A DNA stretch of 64,000 nt from Celoporthe dispersa (GCA_016584495.1 WAID01000006.1:682001-746000), one strand, 5' to 3'; positions 12,308 through 24,881 are shown, counted from the first letter of the stretch. Numbers and translations: made by a program. The notes: a model not told the origin generated them from the letters alone.

Positions 12308-15300
12308 ATGTCCTTCTCCCTCAGCATGCCAGGGCAGAAGGTGGAGGGTGGTAGGAGGCTGCTGCTGCTACTCGTATGCCTCGCGGCCCACCACGTCCAA
12401 GGTGTCCTCGCATCACCCGCGCGGGCTGGCGACGACAGCAGATCATTATCGACAACCACCACAAGGACGACCGTCACCTCCTCGTCGGCACTCAGCCTCT
12501 CGTCCGACATCACCAGCTTCATCCCGTCCTGCGCGCTCTCCTGCTTCGAGTCCTTTGTGGAGGATAACTTTGACACGAGTGTCTGTGGGAACTCGCCCTC
12601 GCTAGAATGTCTGTGTCAACAGACGGGGGCGTCGGGGTATACGATTGGGGAGGGGGCGACGGAGTGTATCGTGGCGGAGGATGATATTAATGAATGTCAT
12701 GGGATGGATGTTGGCTGTGAGTTTTCCTCCTCCTGTGACCCTGCGCCCTTTGGGTGGCCTGACGCCCTTTGTGTGTGTGCGGTCGCGCCCTGCGATCCCT
12801 TCCTCTCTCTTCCTCGCATGGGAAATGGGTGATAGGGTGGTAGTGAACAAGTCGGATGAGGGAGACCTGGAGACCGAAACGGAGACTGACCCGCCTCGAC
12901 AGCCTCGACGGTGACAGCAGCCTATGAAATGTGCAGCAACCAGACCGACGCGGCACCAGAGACCCACGCAACACTGATAGCCACCCTGATCGTGAACTCG
13001 GGGTCCATCATCGTGGCCTCCCCGACGTCGACGTCCACTCATACCACAAGGACATCATCATCGTCATCGTCGTCTGCCACGCCGACACGAACCTCGAGCA
13101 GTACCAGCACCACGGCTGTCAGCAGCATGCTCTCGACGGCCCCTACCCCTACATCATCATCTTCTTCTTCTGCCAACGGCACAAACACCAAAACCTCAAC
13201 CACAAGGCTAAGCGGCGCACAGGTGGCGGGCATCACAAGCGGGTGCGTGGCAGCCGTGGTGGCAGCAACCATCCTGGCCATGTGCATCTGCATCCGGAGG
13301 AGAAGAGGGTTCGAGCGCATGCGGGACTCGTGGGAGAAGCGGGCCCAGGTTCAGGGTAGCCCGGGCTCGCTGCCCATCTCGGCGCCCAGGTACCAGGAGC
13401 CCAAGGCCATGTCCTTTACGAGGGCGCTGGCGAAGCAGAGCAGGAGGTTTAGTAGTCGGGTTGGTGGTGGTGGTGGTGGTGGTGGCGCCGGTGATGGTGG
13501 TGCAGGTGGGATCGGACTGGCGATAGGAGGAGGAGTAGATGCTGCTGCTGCTTTTGTTGGGACCGGCGGCGTTGCGACGCAGGGTGTTGAGAGGAGGGGA
13601 CCGGATGAGAGGCTTGTGGTTCGGAATGGGCCTGCTCCTCCTTCAGCTCCGTCGTTCTCATCTTCGTCTCATCATGATCATCCTCTTGAAAGAGGAGGAG
13701 AAGGAGAAGGGGGCGTGGTGGGCCTGTCACCACCGCCACGAGCAGCAGTGCCGCCCATGTCTCCCTCGCCAGGCTGTGAATAGCTTTGAGTTCTTCCCAC
13801 AGACCTCGCCCAAGCCTCAACAACAACAACAACAACAACAGCAACAAGCACAAGCACAGACTCGTACTCACCCACGACCAGCACCAGCACCATCAGCCCC
13901 CCTCCAGACCCTGCCCACCCAAAACACCTCCGCAGCCAAGCCCAACCTCGCCATAGCCATACCCCCTCCCCGCCCCCAGCGCTTCAGCATAGCCTCCGCC
14001 CACCGCAACCCCTTCCACGGCGGCAGAGACTCAGTGGTCACCGAGTTTGCCGAAGACGGCGAGGACTCGGCTATCGCACCGCCCGGGTCCGCACAGATCT
14101 GGCGAAGGCCCAACGCAGACCCGCAGTCTGCCACGACTTACTACGTTGCTGACAGGTGGGGCAACTGGGTCTTGCACGGGACGACGACGCCTCCTGTTGC
14201 TGCTGCGGCGATGGCGGTGGAGGGACAGCAGCAGCAGATAAGGTCGCCCGAGTATATCGCTGAGCTGGCGACGCCGATCAGCAAGACAGCCGAGGAGAGA
14301 GAGATGGAGATACGACGGGAGAGGGAGCAGCAGCAGAGGCCAGCGGGGAGGAGGAACAGGCCCGACGTGGACACCTCCACTGTCATCTGGCACCAGCAGC
14401 GGGGAGAGGGCGACGACGACGACACTGTCCGCCCAGCTATGGCCCACCTGTCATCCCCGACCATCCCAGAGGCCGTGGCGCTGGGTATTTCCTCGTCCTC
14501 ACGGCGCGCAGAGGAAAACGGCAACCAGGCTGCGAAGCGGTCCACGATCAGACTCGTCACGCCGGAAAGCGGGCGTCTGCCCATGAACTCACGCTCGTTT
14601 GGTGGTGGTGGTGATGTTGGTGGCTCTTCTCGCCCACACCAACACAATCACCAGAACCAACGTGCGCCGCCTCGACCCGTCAGGCCAAAAGCCGCCGAGA
14701 CACCCTTGCCCAGCAGCGAGGGAGACGCTAGGCGCAGAGGCCATGATTATGAGGAGGAGGAGGTCGCGGTCGAGGTCGAGGTCAAAGGGGAGGACGACCG
14801 CGGCAGTGATGCTGGCAGCCGAGCAGCAGCAGCAGCAGGGACGGCCATCTCGCGACTCAGCAACGACCATCATGTCCACAGACAGCGAGTCAACGTCCAT
14901 CTCGGACTCGCCTGTCGAAGGGCTGGACGAGGCGCTGGGTGAGTTCCCGCTGCCCAGCAGGAGGGGATCGACACTGCCCGACGAGGAAATGAAGAACATG
15001 ATGAGGAGGAATATCTCCTCAAACTCGCAGATGGGTGGCAGCCACCTCTCGCCCGTCGCAGAGTCGCATCAGGTGCGGTACCCTGAGATACCGAGGGCAC
15101 AGAGCAGTCAACCCCAGAGAAGGATGAGAACGAGCAGCCTCGAGGCACCCAACTACCAGCCACGATCGCAGCAGCAGCAGCAGCAAGGAGGTATGCTCCT
15201 CCGTGACAACAGGAGGGACGGCCCTACTCTAGGGGTAGTTGGCTCTGCCCACCGTCGCCCTGCCGTCCTGCCCACCGCCAGCGTCGCCACCGCTGAGCCG

Positions 15301-16041
15301 AGCTATGGACACATCTCGGATGCCCAGCCTGGTTTCGCATACCACCGTCCCCAGCAGAAGCGGGCGGGAGGCGGTAGCCAGTATCCAGCGAAGCAGTACC
15401 AGGGCGGCGCGGTGGTGCCAGCACGGAGCGCATCGCCCGACGTGCCAGGTGCGGCGGCCAGCATCTCTGTGCCCAAGAGGCGTGGTGCCGGCACGGACAG
15501 GGCGGGTTTGCCCTCGCAGACAAGGCACGGCTCTTCCTCCGTGGCGACTGGCGGTGGTGGTGGCGCCGCCGCCTCGTCCCAGCAAGTCTCGGCGGAATCC
15601 CAACCATCACAACACCGCTATCCACTGCAGAACTTCACGCCCTCCCCGGCCTCGCTCTCAGACGCCCTGCACGCGGCGGGACGGGGCATGGCGCCGTCTC
15701 CAGACTCGAGAGATGGCAGCGCCGCCAGCACCCTCAGCCCGCTGCCGCAGCTGGTGATGGGCAGCACCAGCAGCACCGCCACCAGCAGCACCACCACCAG
15801 CAGCGCCCTGCTCGCCAAGAGGGTGGGCGCAGAGAAGGCCTCCAGGTTCCAGATCGAGAGGCAGAGAATGGCGCAGGCACAACAGGCGCAGGGGCGGTGG
15901 ATGAGGAGACAACAGCAGGAGGAGGTTGGTGGCGGTGGCGAGCCCGAGGGGGTATATGCGCATCTTCCTGCTACGCCGGGGTGGCAGCCTCAGCTCACGC
16001 CTAAGAAGAAGGGTGAGGATCTATATCTGAGCGTACGGTGA
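12308..16041 (+). CDS. CFEM-domain single-pass membrane protein with very long cytosolic tail
   Basis: Signal peptide (Leu-rich, about residues 15-30), then a CFEM module: eight cysteines from PSCALSC to YEMCSNQ once the 186-nt intron (12717-12902, GTGAGT) is removed. A Ser/Thr-rich stalk follows, then one membrane span (VAGITSGCVAAVVAATILAM) and an RRRR stop-transfer. About 900 cytosolic residues come next, rich in Gln, Ser and Pro, with poly-Gln runs. A conserved-looking island reads VVTEFAEDGED and ATTYYVADRWGNWVL (around 14030-14180). The frame shifts twice in the tail, consistent with an extra C at 13763-13765 and an extra G near 14787-14790; corrected length 3546 nt, 1181 residues. An intron could instead explain the first shift. 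Role unknown; CFEM proteins act in surface sensing, haem capture or adhesion. Confidence 0.75.
13462..13485. repeat. (GGT)n, encoding poly-Gly
   Basis: Trinucleotide repeat inside the cytosolic tail of the CFEM protein, a place prone to length change. Confidence 0.85.
13817..13842. repeat. (CAA)n, encoding poly-Gln
   Basis: Trinucleotide repeat in the CFEM tail; further CAG runs near 14230, 14325, 14825 and 15170 also encode Gln (or Ala in the neighbouring frame). Confidence 0.85.
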
Positions 16042-17412
16042 GGGGGTTTTCATCTTATCTGAAGGGAGGGCCTATCGAGGGTCTTCTGTTGGATGGGGAT
16101 GACGAGAGAGGAAGGCATGAATTTGTTTTGTCACTGGCATTCTTATCTGTCTGTCTATAACGACCTTTTTTTCTTTCCTCCTTTTTTTTCTTCTGCAAGG
16201 CGTTTATATGGACCATGGTTGGCCCTGGGAGACCCCTGATTCACGAAAGGGAGGGGGGGAAAAAAACGGAACAAGAAGAGCCCAGAGAAGTTTGTTCATA
16301 AGCAAGAGGAGGAAGAAGAAGAATGAGGCTCAACGGCGTTCAAGGGTTTGTGGGGACGAAATGATCTATTTTGTGATGGATCCCATCTATTCCGTGTTTT
16401 TAACGTTCCTCGCGGGAAGAAACTTGTCTAGATACCACTTTTCTTTTTGTTTTTTTCTCTTTCTTCCACGGAAACAAGAAAACTTGTATTATACTTTATT
16501 ACAGATATTCACATAAATAAATTGACCAGCCAGTTGTCTATTTTACTTGAACGTCCTCTACAGCCAGCCACTCGTCCTTCTCTGTTGTAACCATAACGAG
16601 CTCGCTCCAATGATCATTTGAAAAGTCCAGTCAGTCAGTGCTCTCCAGTCACAAGAGGAATGATTTTTTTTTTAAATGTTCCTATTTTGGGCTGTCAAGA
16701 AAGAAAAAAAAAAATTTATAAAACGCCTAAACACCTGCCAGCTAGGATTACATGCCCTTTGCCTGCCCCTAGCCTTAATCCCCCGCCCGTTCCATGCCCA
16801 AAGCAATCTTGCAAGCAATCTCATCAAGGAAGCAGACGGACGACGACGATGACGACCACAAACTACCACCACGACCCCCCTCTCACCCCCCCCTTCTCAT
16901 CTTCTATAGGCGGTGTCTGCAGCGCAGCAAAGCAGGTCGTACACTCAAGTCGTAGGTATAGCGAGGTGAAAGACAAAGAGGGAAGAGTCTTCTAAAGGGA
17001 AAAGGGAATGATCATCATCATCTCTTTCTCTCTCTCTCTCTCCCTCCCCTTTTCTGGCAATGATGCAAACGGGAAAAAGAAAAAGACAAAAAAAGGGGGT
17101 TTACTCGTACACGACATGACAGGACCGAGCCGGGCCACGCAGCAACAGCCCCACCTTCCAACCCCTCCACACCTCGGACTCATGTTTTCTCTTTCAAGTC
17201 CTTCGTCTCTGGGAGCTTGGTCCAGCCATGGCGGGGCCCGGCCTGGAGATGAAGTCGAGCGTGGTGACGGCCCTGCTCAGGGACACGGACGAGGACTCGT
17301 CTGTTGCCGAGTCCGGACTCCACACTCGTGGCAGGACGGGTGAGCCGGCCAGGAGGGGTTGGGTGTCGGGAGGGATCATGGTGTCGCTGCCACGCCCACG
17401 TGAATGGGCCGC
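16042..17412. other. Convergent intergenic region, CFEM gene and CDC50 3' ends
   Basis: Two stop codons face each other across 1.4 kb. AT-richer in the middle (16360-16740), as expected for polyadenylation regions on both strands. No gene seen. Confidence 0.6.
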
Positions 17413-19175
17413 CTAGGCCTGGCCTTGTGGTCCGAGGTCGCGTCCCGTCGCCATGGCGGTCGAGGGGCCGCCTGGCTTCGATGCCGGTGCGTTGTTCCAA
17501 GAAAGGTACGTGTGGTCGCCGAGTTTCCTGGAGCCGTGGTGTCAGTACGCGTCCTGTATGTCAGGTTCATGCAGAGGGCCACGGACCTTGGCTTGAGCAG
17601 GTGGGTCACCGTGAACAGCACGCCGAGGAGGATACATATTCCACCAACGACGACGTATGCGATGCCCAGGAAAGGGTTCCGGCCGCCCAGGACCGTCCGG
17701 GTGCTGAGGACGATCGACTTGGTGCCCTTGTAAATGTCCGCCGGGAACCCTACAAATTTTTTGTTTTGTCGGTTAGTCTCACACTACGACGACGGGTCGG
17801 TGGGTGCACGGATGAGACTTACAGTTGGTGATCTCCACCTGATATAATCCCTTGGTGAGCGTGTCGTCGTCGTTCCTCATGTACAGCTTGCTGAAGTCCG
17901 GCAGCGCCGCAGTGCGCATCCACACGATAAAGTGCTCATCCGTGGCGATGCTCGGCGGGGGGTTGCTCGTGGTGTAGTTGTTGGGGTACCGCACGGCCCA
18001 GTTCGGCGGGACGGCGATGGTAGACAGGTTGAAGTCGGACGGGATGTCCTTGTACAGGGACTTGTCCGAGTCCCAGGCGATGCCCTTCTCAGACATGGTG
18101 TAGTTGTTGCCGCTCGAGCCGACAGCCGTCAGGTTCGAGAAGGTGTCGTTGAAGATGGAGTTGGCGATGAGCCCGCACGGGTAGTAGGGCGTCCCGTCGG
18201 TGTCCTTCTGGAGCGGCTCGCAGTCGGAGCTGATGTCCTTGTCGATGTGCCCGCTCTTGGCGATCAGCTGGTTGGCATCGAAGCTCTGGACGTAGCGCCG
18301 GTGGTTCTGGTAGAAGTTGGTGAGCTGGTAGTAGAACAGAACCGGCGGGGTCATGTCCTCGGGGATCTGGAACTGCACGATGCAGTTCTGGGTGGTATTC
18401 GTGACGCCATCAAAGGTGGCATTGATGGGCTCCTGGCGCCACTGGATCGTGAGGTCGGTCTTGTTCTTGAACTGGGACGAGATGTACTTGGAAGGGATAG
18501 AGCTGAAGTCGGTGCTGTTGGGCGCCTCCGCCGTGCACTTGGTGTAGTCAATCACGAGCTCTTGCACCTGTAGCACCACCATCTCACCGTCAGCAGCAGC
18601 TCGTAAGCACAGCGGGCAAGTTGGGCTCTTGCGGGGAGGGAAGGGGGGGGGGTTGGGGACAGCTTGCCTGGGCGCTTGCGTAGAGGAGCAGACCTCCTAT
18701 GGGCGCGAAGATGATGCCGATGGAGAAGAACAAGGGCAGTACAGTCTTGGGTGTCAGGATGGGCCTGGGGACAACCGATGTCAGCGATCCGTGGTGTCGT
18801 TCCGCCCTCCCTCGCGCCAGGAGAAGTGGTCACTGCTTACTGCCATGCCTTCAACCGCTGCTGGCGAAATGCCGTGTCTGTTTCGCAATGCGACAATCAG
18901 CCTTCCCGTGCCCCGAGATCTGCGCGTTGCTATCCACCCGGCCAGCCAGCACTGTCTCTGGTCCCAGCCTCCCTACTCTTCCTCCTTCATCTCGTGGATC
19001 CGTGCGTTCCGGGTGCCGTATGTCGCAGCGCACCACCGCACCGGAGCGGAACGAGGGTGGTAGATGCGTTCAACTCACTCGCTGGCCTGCGGCTCTTCTT
19101 CTTCTCTGTGCTCTTGCTCCCGGACTCCTGCGAGGCAATAGAGTCGGTATGACCGATCCTCGGCGAATCGGCCAT
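17413..19175 (-). CDS. CDC50: CDC50/LEM3 family subunit of P4-ATPase lipid flippase
   Basis: Partner of P4-ATPases that flip phosphatidylserine/ethanolamine to the cytosolic leaflet; needed for ER exit of the ATPase. Six exons: 19175-19079, 18877-18841, 18764-18668, 18567-17823, 17749-17587, 17527-17413, summing to 1254 nt (417 residues) with no frame break. Two membrane spans, near residues 46-72 (LFFSIGIIFAPIGGLLLY) and 348-372 (IAYVVVGGICILLGVLF), flank a large N-glycosylated Cys-containing ectodomain. Intron 3 (18667-18568) begins GCAAGC, a GC-AG intron; its position fits the family between LLLYASAQ and VQELVIDY. The last intron uses a weak GTCCGT donor, and its use restores the family C-terminus. 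Confidence 0.93.
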
Positions 19176-20427
19176 TGTTACTGTCTTGTCTGGTGGTCGT
19201 GAATCGCGCAGAAAAGGTAGGGCGAGGCGAGGCGAGGTCCAAGACGAGGTAAGGGGGGTGGGTTGCCTCTGCTCTCCTCGGTGATGACGACGACGGGGGC
19301 AGGACGGAAGGTCGGGTTGGCCGTGTCGGGATCGAGTCGAGAGGGATGGTGAAGGCCGGCAGTTCGTCAGTCAGTCGATCATTCAATCAACAAGTCAAAT
19401 TGGTTGATGGGTTCTGCAGCAGTAGTGGTGGTGGTAATAGTATTGGTACGCGTGCGCAGGGACTCTGACATTTGGAACGAGAGCCCACTCTTTCGGGCTG
19501 GCGTCGACGGAGACCACGGAGAGTGCGGGCGTTTGGGCTTGCTAGTGGTAGGAATGGGCTGTGGATGGGTCCTTATTTGCCAGGGTGTGTCCTGGAATAG
19601 CTGAGGCCTGGGAGAGCCAGCAGGAGGAAAATGCGCGCGCGGGAGGAGGATCCGGGGCGAGGAGGCGACGTTAGCAGGCTTGCGGTGGCCTGGCCCTGTT
19701 GCTTAACGGGGCACAGCCATTGGAAGGATGGCCTGGGGGCTCTGCAGAGCTGCTTACATAAACACCAGTACCTTCTGTTCTGCCAGGCCTCTCTTGACTG
19801 TAATTTACATGGCAACTGTCTGCCTCGACTACAGGATCTGGGAGATGCCTCTCTGTTCGGTGACCTGGGGGTGTGTGCGCAGATTTTTACCGCCTTACTT
19901 TCCTTTTCCCTATCCATGGTTTAATTTCTTGCCTTTTCTTTCTTCTTCTGCCGCCCTTCGTTCTTATTTCCTGGCACGAGGGAGGGGGGGGGGAAGCACC
20001 CGGGGGAGCGGCGGTAGTTGTACTATGTACATATTAGCTATCATATCGTACTACGTTCGCTATACTAAACAGGGCCTTGCAGTATTCTACAAAAGTACAT
20101 TCTCCAGGCCAGATCTGGAAAATGGCCTCTATCTGAGACAGTGTAGACAGCCTCCGATAGCGGTGGTCTGCAACATACACAGGAGATGCATCACATTGAA
20201 TGACTCAACCTGCTCGGGGGCCAGTAGTGAGATTTCATGTCTTGGGCAGGCTTCGCCCAGCCAGTCTGGTGAGCTGCTCCGAGTCAAAAGCTGGCGTCAT
20301 CAGTATCACGGCTGTTGAGTCTGGGGGGGATCCGCGGAGACGGCGGTGCATCTTGCGAGGAAGAACACACGAACGGACAGGCCGAGTCTCACAGTCTTAC
20401 TCACGGTAAGCTGTCAGGTCGTACCTC

Positions 20428-20428
<1 letters not shown>

Positions 20429-20461
<33 letters not shown>
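20429..20461. repeat. (TG)n microsatellite
   Basis: About 16 TG units in the CDC50/pkaR intergenic region. Confidence 0.9.
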
Positions 20462-20464
<3 letters not shown>

Positions 20465-20801
20465 CGGTTGGTAGCCGTGCTATGGCAAGCAACAGCCCAC
20501 CTCGCCCCGGCAGACGCACAGCCTCGTACGGCTGAAGAGGTACATGATGAGTGGAGGATGGTACTACCGTATAGAGGAGACACCATCTCGATCCACAAGA
20601 CACACAATGACGGAGATCTCTGTGGGGGCGGAAGAAGAAAAAAAGACAATACTATCACCTAAAACAGGGTGACGAACAGGCTTTGCTTCTTACTAGCCGA
20701 TCAGTGCCTCCTAGGGGAATACTTCCAGAGGAACTCGTCATGCGTTGCAGAAGTAAAAGAAAAAGGAAAGGGGGCTGCACAATATACTTGGAGCAGCGGT
20801 T

Positions 20802-20802
20802 G

Positions 20803-20837
<35 letters not shown>

Positions 20838-20838
20838 A
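20802..20838. repeat. Compound (TC)n(TG)n microsatellite
   Basis: About 12 TC units followed directly by about six TG units in the CDC50/pkaR intergenic region. Confidence 0.9.
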
Positions 20839-22382
20839 TACATATGTGGGTGTGGGTGGGTGGGTGGATCATCCTGGCGCATGCCTGGCTAAGCTTCCAA
20901 ACTACCATAGTATCTGTCATATGATGTACCATGGCACCAAATGCAGCCACTCGCCACTGAAATGGGCAGAGCGAAGAAAAAAGAAGAGAAGAAAAAAGGA
21001 AAGAGGGGAAAAAGAAAGTAGAAAAAAAGAGGAGCAGGGCAGGGCAGGCCAAGGGCAGATGGTGCCCTCTCGGAAATGCCCACAAGCCACGAGGGCGGCA
21101 GCGGGTGGGGAGTTTGTTGCTCTCTTTTCTGGATATTGGATATTGCGCGGCGCGAGAAATTGAAGATCCAGAGGTCACACTCGGTGAATGACGCGTTGGG
21201 GCCCAGGAGAGACGGCAGCTGCTGCAACAGAAGCAGGCGAAGAACCTTCCAAAGTGGCCCCAGACCACATCCAGAAGGGATCAGGGGATGTAGCGCGGGC
21301 TCAACTCGTGTCCCGTGCGCCCTTTTTTTCTTCTCCTTCTTTTTCTTCTCTCTCTCTCTTTCTTTCCTTCTAGAAGGCTTCGACCGCCGAGGACAGGGGC
21401 ACAGAACCACAGAACCACAGGGGCACAAAAGGCAGCAGGGGGCCGGCAGAGGGAGCCTTGGAAGGCGAAGAGAGGGGTGACGGGCTGCTAGAGTCTTGGA
21501 AGGGGGGGAGGACGGATCACAGTGTGGCCTCTGCTCCCCGCGGGTGACAAGGCCCTGGCGCCGTCCTGAATGAGCCCACAGGTACCCCCCTAACAGCGCT
21601 GAGGCCCTGTCCGGGTTCCCGTCTGCCCTCTGTCCCCGCCACACACGCGGCCTCGCTGCAAGGGAGCCCTCTGGTGACGTGCTACTGCGGTACTGCCCTT
21701 CCCCACCTGTCCCGGGAAGAGCGAAGAGGCAAGGCCAGAGCTTCCCCCCCACCCCGGCCCAGTCCACCCAAGTTGACACTGACGCTCATCTCCTGTCTCT
21801 TGTCATTTGAATTGCGACTCCTCAAACCTTCACAACACTCAGGCCCTTCCGACTAGACCCAGGCCCTGGACATCCGGCTTCATCCAGCTCAATCCCCCAG
21901 TCTCGCTTATTTTACTCTAGGTTCCGCGGAGTGATCCGTAGTGGCACAGTGTCGACCAGACGACCCGTCCATTCACCGTCCGCTCAATGATAGCCATCCC
22001 TGCCGCGTCCTGACCTTGTGTGTCCGCCCTCCTCTCCTTTGGTTTTTTTTTTTGGGGGGCCTCTCTTGGGGTCATCGCCGGGAACAGCAACAGGACGGAC
22101 AGGAGCGAGAAGAACCAAGACAAGCTCTCAGCCGCCGGCTGCTCTTAGCTCTACCCGAGACAGGACCTCCTCCTCCCTTCCTCCCTTGCGCTGCTGCTTG
22201 CTTCTCCTCAGTCTTCGTCCTCCTCGACGCTCGCCCCGCCTCCTCCAACCTCTTTCGTCCTCCTGCTCCTCCTCCTCGACTTCCTCCTCCTCCTACACCA
22301 CCACCAACTGACCAATCTCACCAGCGCTGGTTCTCGTCCCCTCTGAACAGCTTCTTCTCCTTCTGGTGTGCCCCGCCTCGTC

Positions 22383-22408
22383 AACACACACACACACACA
22401 CACACATA
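22383..22408. repeat. (CA)n microsatellite
   Basis: About 12 CA units within the probable leader of the PKA regulatory subunit gene, followed by an imperfect continuation. Confidence 0.85.
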
Positions 22409-23414
22409 CACACAATACACACCGCAGGGTCGATTAGCTTGGGCCCTTGTTGGTCGTCGTCTCCGTACCCAGCGTCTGATCTCGGTGGCCGCACGGTGTC
22501 TCCGATATTGGACTGATTACTACTATTTCTGGCTTGATTACGATCCGTATCCTCGTCGCAACCACGCTGCCTCCCATCGATCCATATTAAACCCACCACC
22601 TCCTCTCCTTCTTCGAAGCCTATCGCTCCTGATCTTCTTCTCTCAAGTCCAAACTCTCTCCGGTAAGTCCAGTCTCTTGTTCCAGCTGCTTCTGTCATTT
22701 CAGTCTATCACCATTCCCTACCACCACCGCCACCACCGCCGCCACATGATCCCCTTTCTGCTCCTCCTCTCCTGAGCTACCTGTGACCGGCCACTCCGTG
22801 TCCTCCTTCACATGACCCTCGGGCGATATGTCGACACATCTGCCCTTCTCCCATTGCCTGCGATCAGAATGCATTATGACGACCGCAGTCTGCCCCGTGG
22901 GTTGAAAACTTGACGTATCACCTCCGGCTTCTGCGGCGCCTTCTGCCTTCTGAAATTGCTCCATCATTTCTTTGACCAGCACTAAAAAGCCCCCTCCCCC
23001 CTCCCCTGCTCCAGCCGGAGATGTTTCAATTTCCTTACACACTCCCCCCCCCCCTAGTTCTCAAGGGCCCATACAACAGTACGTCCATGCTAATATCAAA
23101 GCAGGCCTTGTCGCAGAAGAGAAAACAAAAAGACGGTCCTTGAGCCAGTCCCAAGGTACTTAAACAAGCCTGTGTTCGCTTGCCACGCTCATTACATGTT
23201 ATACAATTTTTAATATCGCGTCCTCATCTTTTCTCCCACCACACCTCGCCTCTCGAGAAGCCAAGCCCAACCTTGCATACATACATAACACACATATTCT
23301 TTTTATTACTATTACACCAGCAGTACCACACGACGGTCTTTCTTCTTTCCAGGCGGCTTGCAGTTTTCTTTGGATTGATTTTTCTGCGTCTTCATAATTT
23401 TGCTCGTCTGCCAG

Positions 23415-24881
23415 ATGTACGCCATGGCCTTACCGGTTGCTTACACGCGGGAGATACAGGATCTCAACAGCCAAGTGCTACGATCCAACCCTCGAGACAT
23501 CCTCCAGTTCTGCGCCGACTTCTTCGCCACGCGGTTGGCGTCCGAGCGAATCAAGTTGTTGTCCGAGGGTACCCCCAACAAGCGGCTCAAGCTAGCCAAC
23601 AGTCGACCCCAGGCCATGTCCTCGAGCAGCTTCACGAGCCCCTTCGGGGTCAACTCCAACCCTTTTGGCTCCAACGACGGCGGCATGATGCAGAAGGTCA
23701 TCGAGGAGGAGGAGGGCGACCTCATCACATCGCCCACCACGGGCAGCTTCAACAGCATGAGGACCACTTCCTTCTTCAGCGGCCCCTTTGGCGGCTTCGA
23801 CGGCGGCCATGAGCCTCCTACCGGCCTGCGGAGCCCTCCCAACACCGACAACTTCCCCGCCCAGTACAACTTTGGCCGCCGAACATCTGTCTCCGCCGAG
23901 TCGCTCAAGCCCACCGCCGAGCACAACGACAACTGGCAGCCGCCCGTGTTCCCCAAGTCGAGGGAGCAGCTGGAGAGGCTGACGAGCTCCATCTCCGAGA
24001 ACTTCCTGTTCAAGCACATGGACGAGGAGCAGAGGAGTCAGGTCCTCAGCGCGATGCAGGAGAAGCCCATCCCCGCGAAGGGAATCAAGGTACGTCACAG
24101 CGCGGTGTGGACGCAGGCAGAGGAGAACTCGGGTCCGTCGGGGGCGCAGGACTGACGCGTTTGATACCAGGTCATCACCCAGGGAGATGCCGGGGATTAC
24201 TTCTATGTCGTCGAGAAGGGCAGCTTCCAGGTCTACGTCAACCAGGCCGGGGCTATGAGGCCTGGCGCTGACGGCATGGGCAGCCAGGTCGGCACTATCG
24301 AGGCGGGCGGCTCCTTTGGCGAGCTGGCTCTGATGTACAACGCCCCTCGTGCCGCCACTGTGGTCTCTGCTGAAGCGCACTGCGTCCTCTGGGCCCTGGA
24401 CCGCCTGACCTTCCGCCGGATCCTGATGGAGTCGACCTTCCAGCGCCGCCGCATGTACGAGAACTTCCTCGAGGAGGTGCCGCTGCTCAAGAGCCTCACG
24501 TCGTACGAGCGGTCCAAGATCGCCGACGCCCTCGAGACGCAGAAGTACCCGCCCGGGACCGTCATCATCCGGGAGGGCGACCCAGGCTACGACTTCTTCC
24601 TCCTCGAGAGCGGCGAGTGCGATGCGTACAAGGATGGGGTTCACAAGGAGCGCATCAACCTCAGGCACTACACCAAGGGCGACTTCTTCGGAGAGCTGGC
24701 GCTCCTCAACGACGCGCCTCGCGCCGCCACCGTCATCAGCTCGACAGAGGTCAAGGTCGCCAAGCTGGGCAAGAACGCCTTCCAGCGCCTGCTAGGACCG
24801 GTGGAGAGCATCATGAGAAGGACAAAATACGAGGATGTCAAATCTGGGGTTGAGGATGTGGATCCCCTGGCGTCGGCATAG
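23415..24881 (+). CDS. pkaR: cAMP-dependent protein kinase regulatory subunit
   Basis: Binds and inhibits the PKA catalytic subunit until cAMP releases it. Exons 23415-24089 and 24171-24881 (intron 81 nt, GTACGT), 461 residues, no frame break. The N-terminal dimerisation/docking helix region contains DILQFCADFFATRLASE. The inhibitor site RRTSV is near residue 155; a Ser at the phospho-acceptor place makes it a type II-like substrate rather than a pseudosubstrate. Two cyclic-nucleotide domains follow, with phosphate-binding cassettes FGELALMYNAPRAATV (near 274) and FGELALLNDAPRAATV (near 397), each with the cAMP-contacting Glu and Arg. The start at 23415 is preceded directly by CAG, so an upstream UTR exon may be spliced here; the next ATG is at 23424. 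Confidence 0.96.

Larger units (their letters stand above)
19176..23414. promoter_or_regulatory. 4.2 kb divergent intergenic region CDC50/pkaR, with probable 5' UTR intron of pkaR
   Basis: No protein gene recognised. Carries TG, TC and CA microsatellites. From about 21,900 the plus strand becomes pyrimidine-rich, like a long mRNA leader. A good donor (CCG|GTAAGT at 22663) and the AG just before the pkaR start codon (23413-23414) frame a possible 5' UTR intron of about 750 nt. Long open frames across this region are repetitive and not credible. Confidence 0.5.

Noticed and set aside
13039..14647. Several minus-strand open frames opposite the CFEM gene
   Set aside because: They are antisense reflections of Ser-, Gln- and Gly-repeat codons and have no independent motif.
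20889..21779. Long minus-strand open frame of about 296 residues in the CDC50/pkaR gap
   Set aside because: Made largely of runs of Lys/Glu, Phe, Leu and Pro from simple repeats, with no domain and no splice support.
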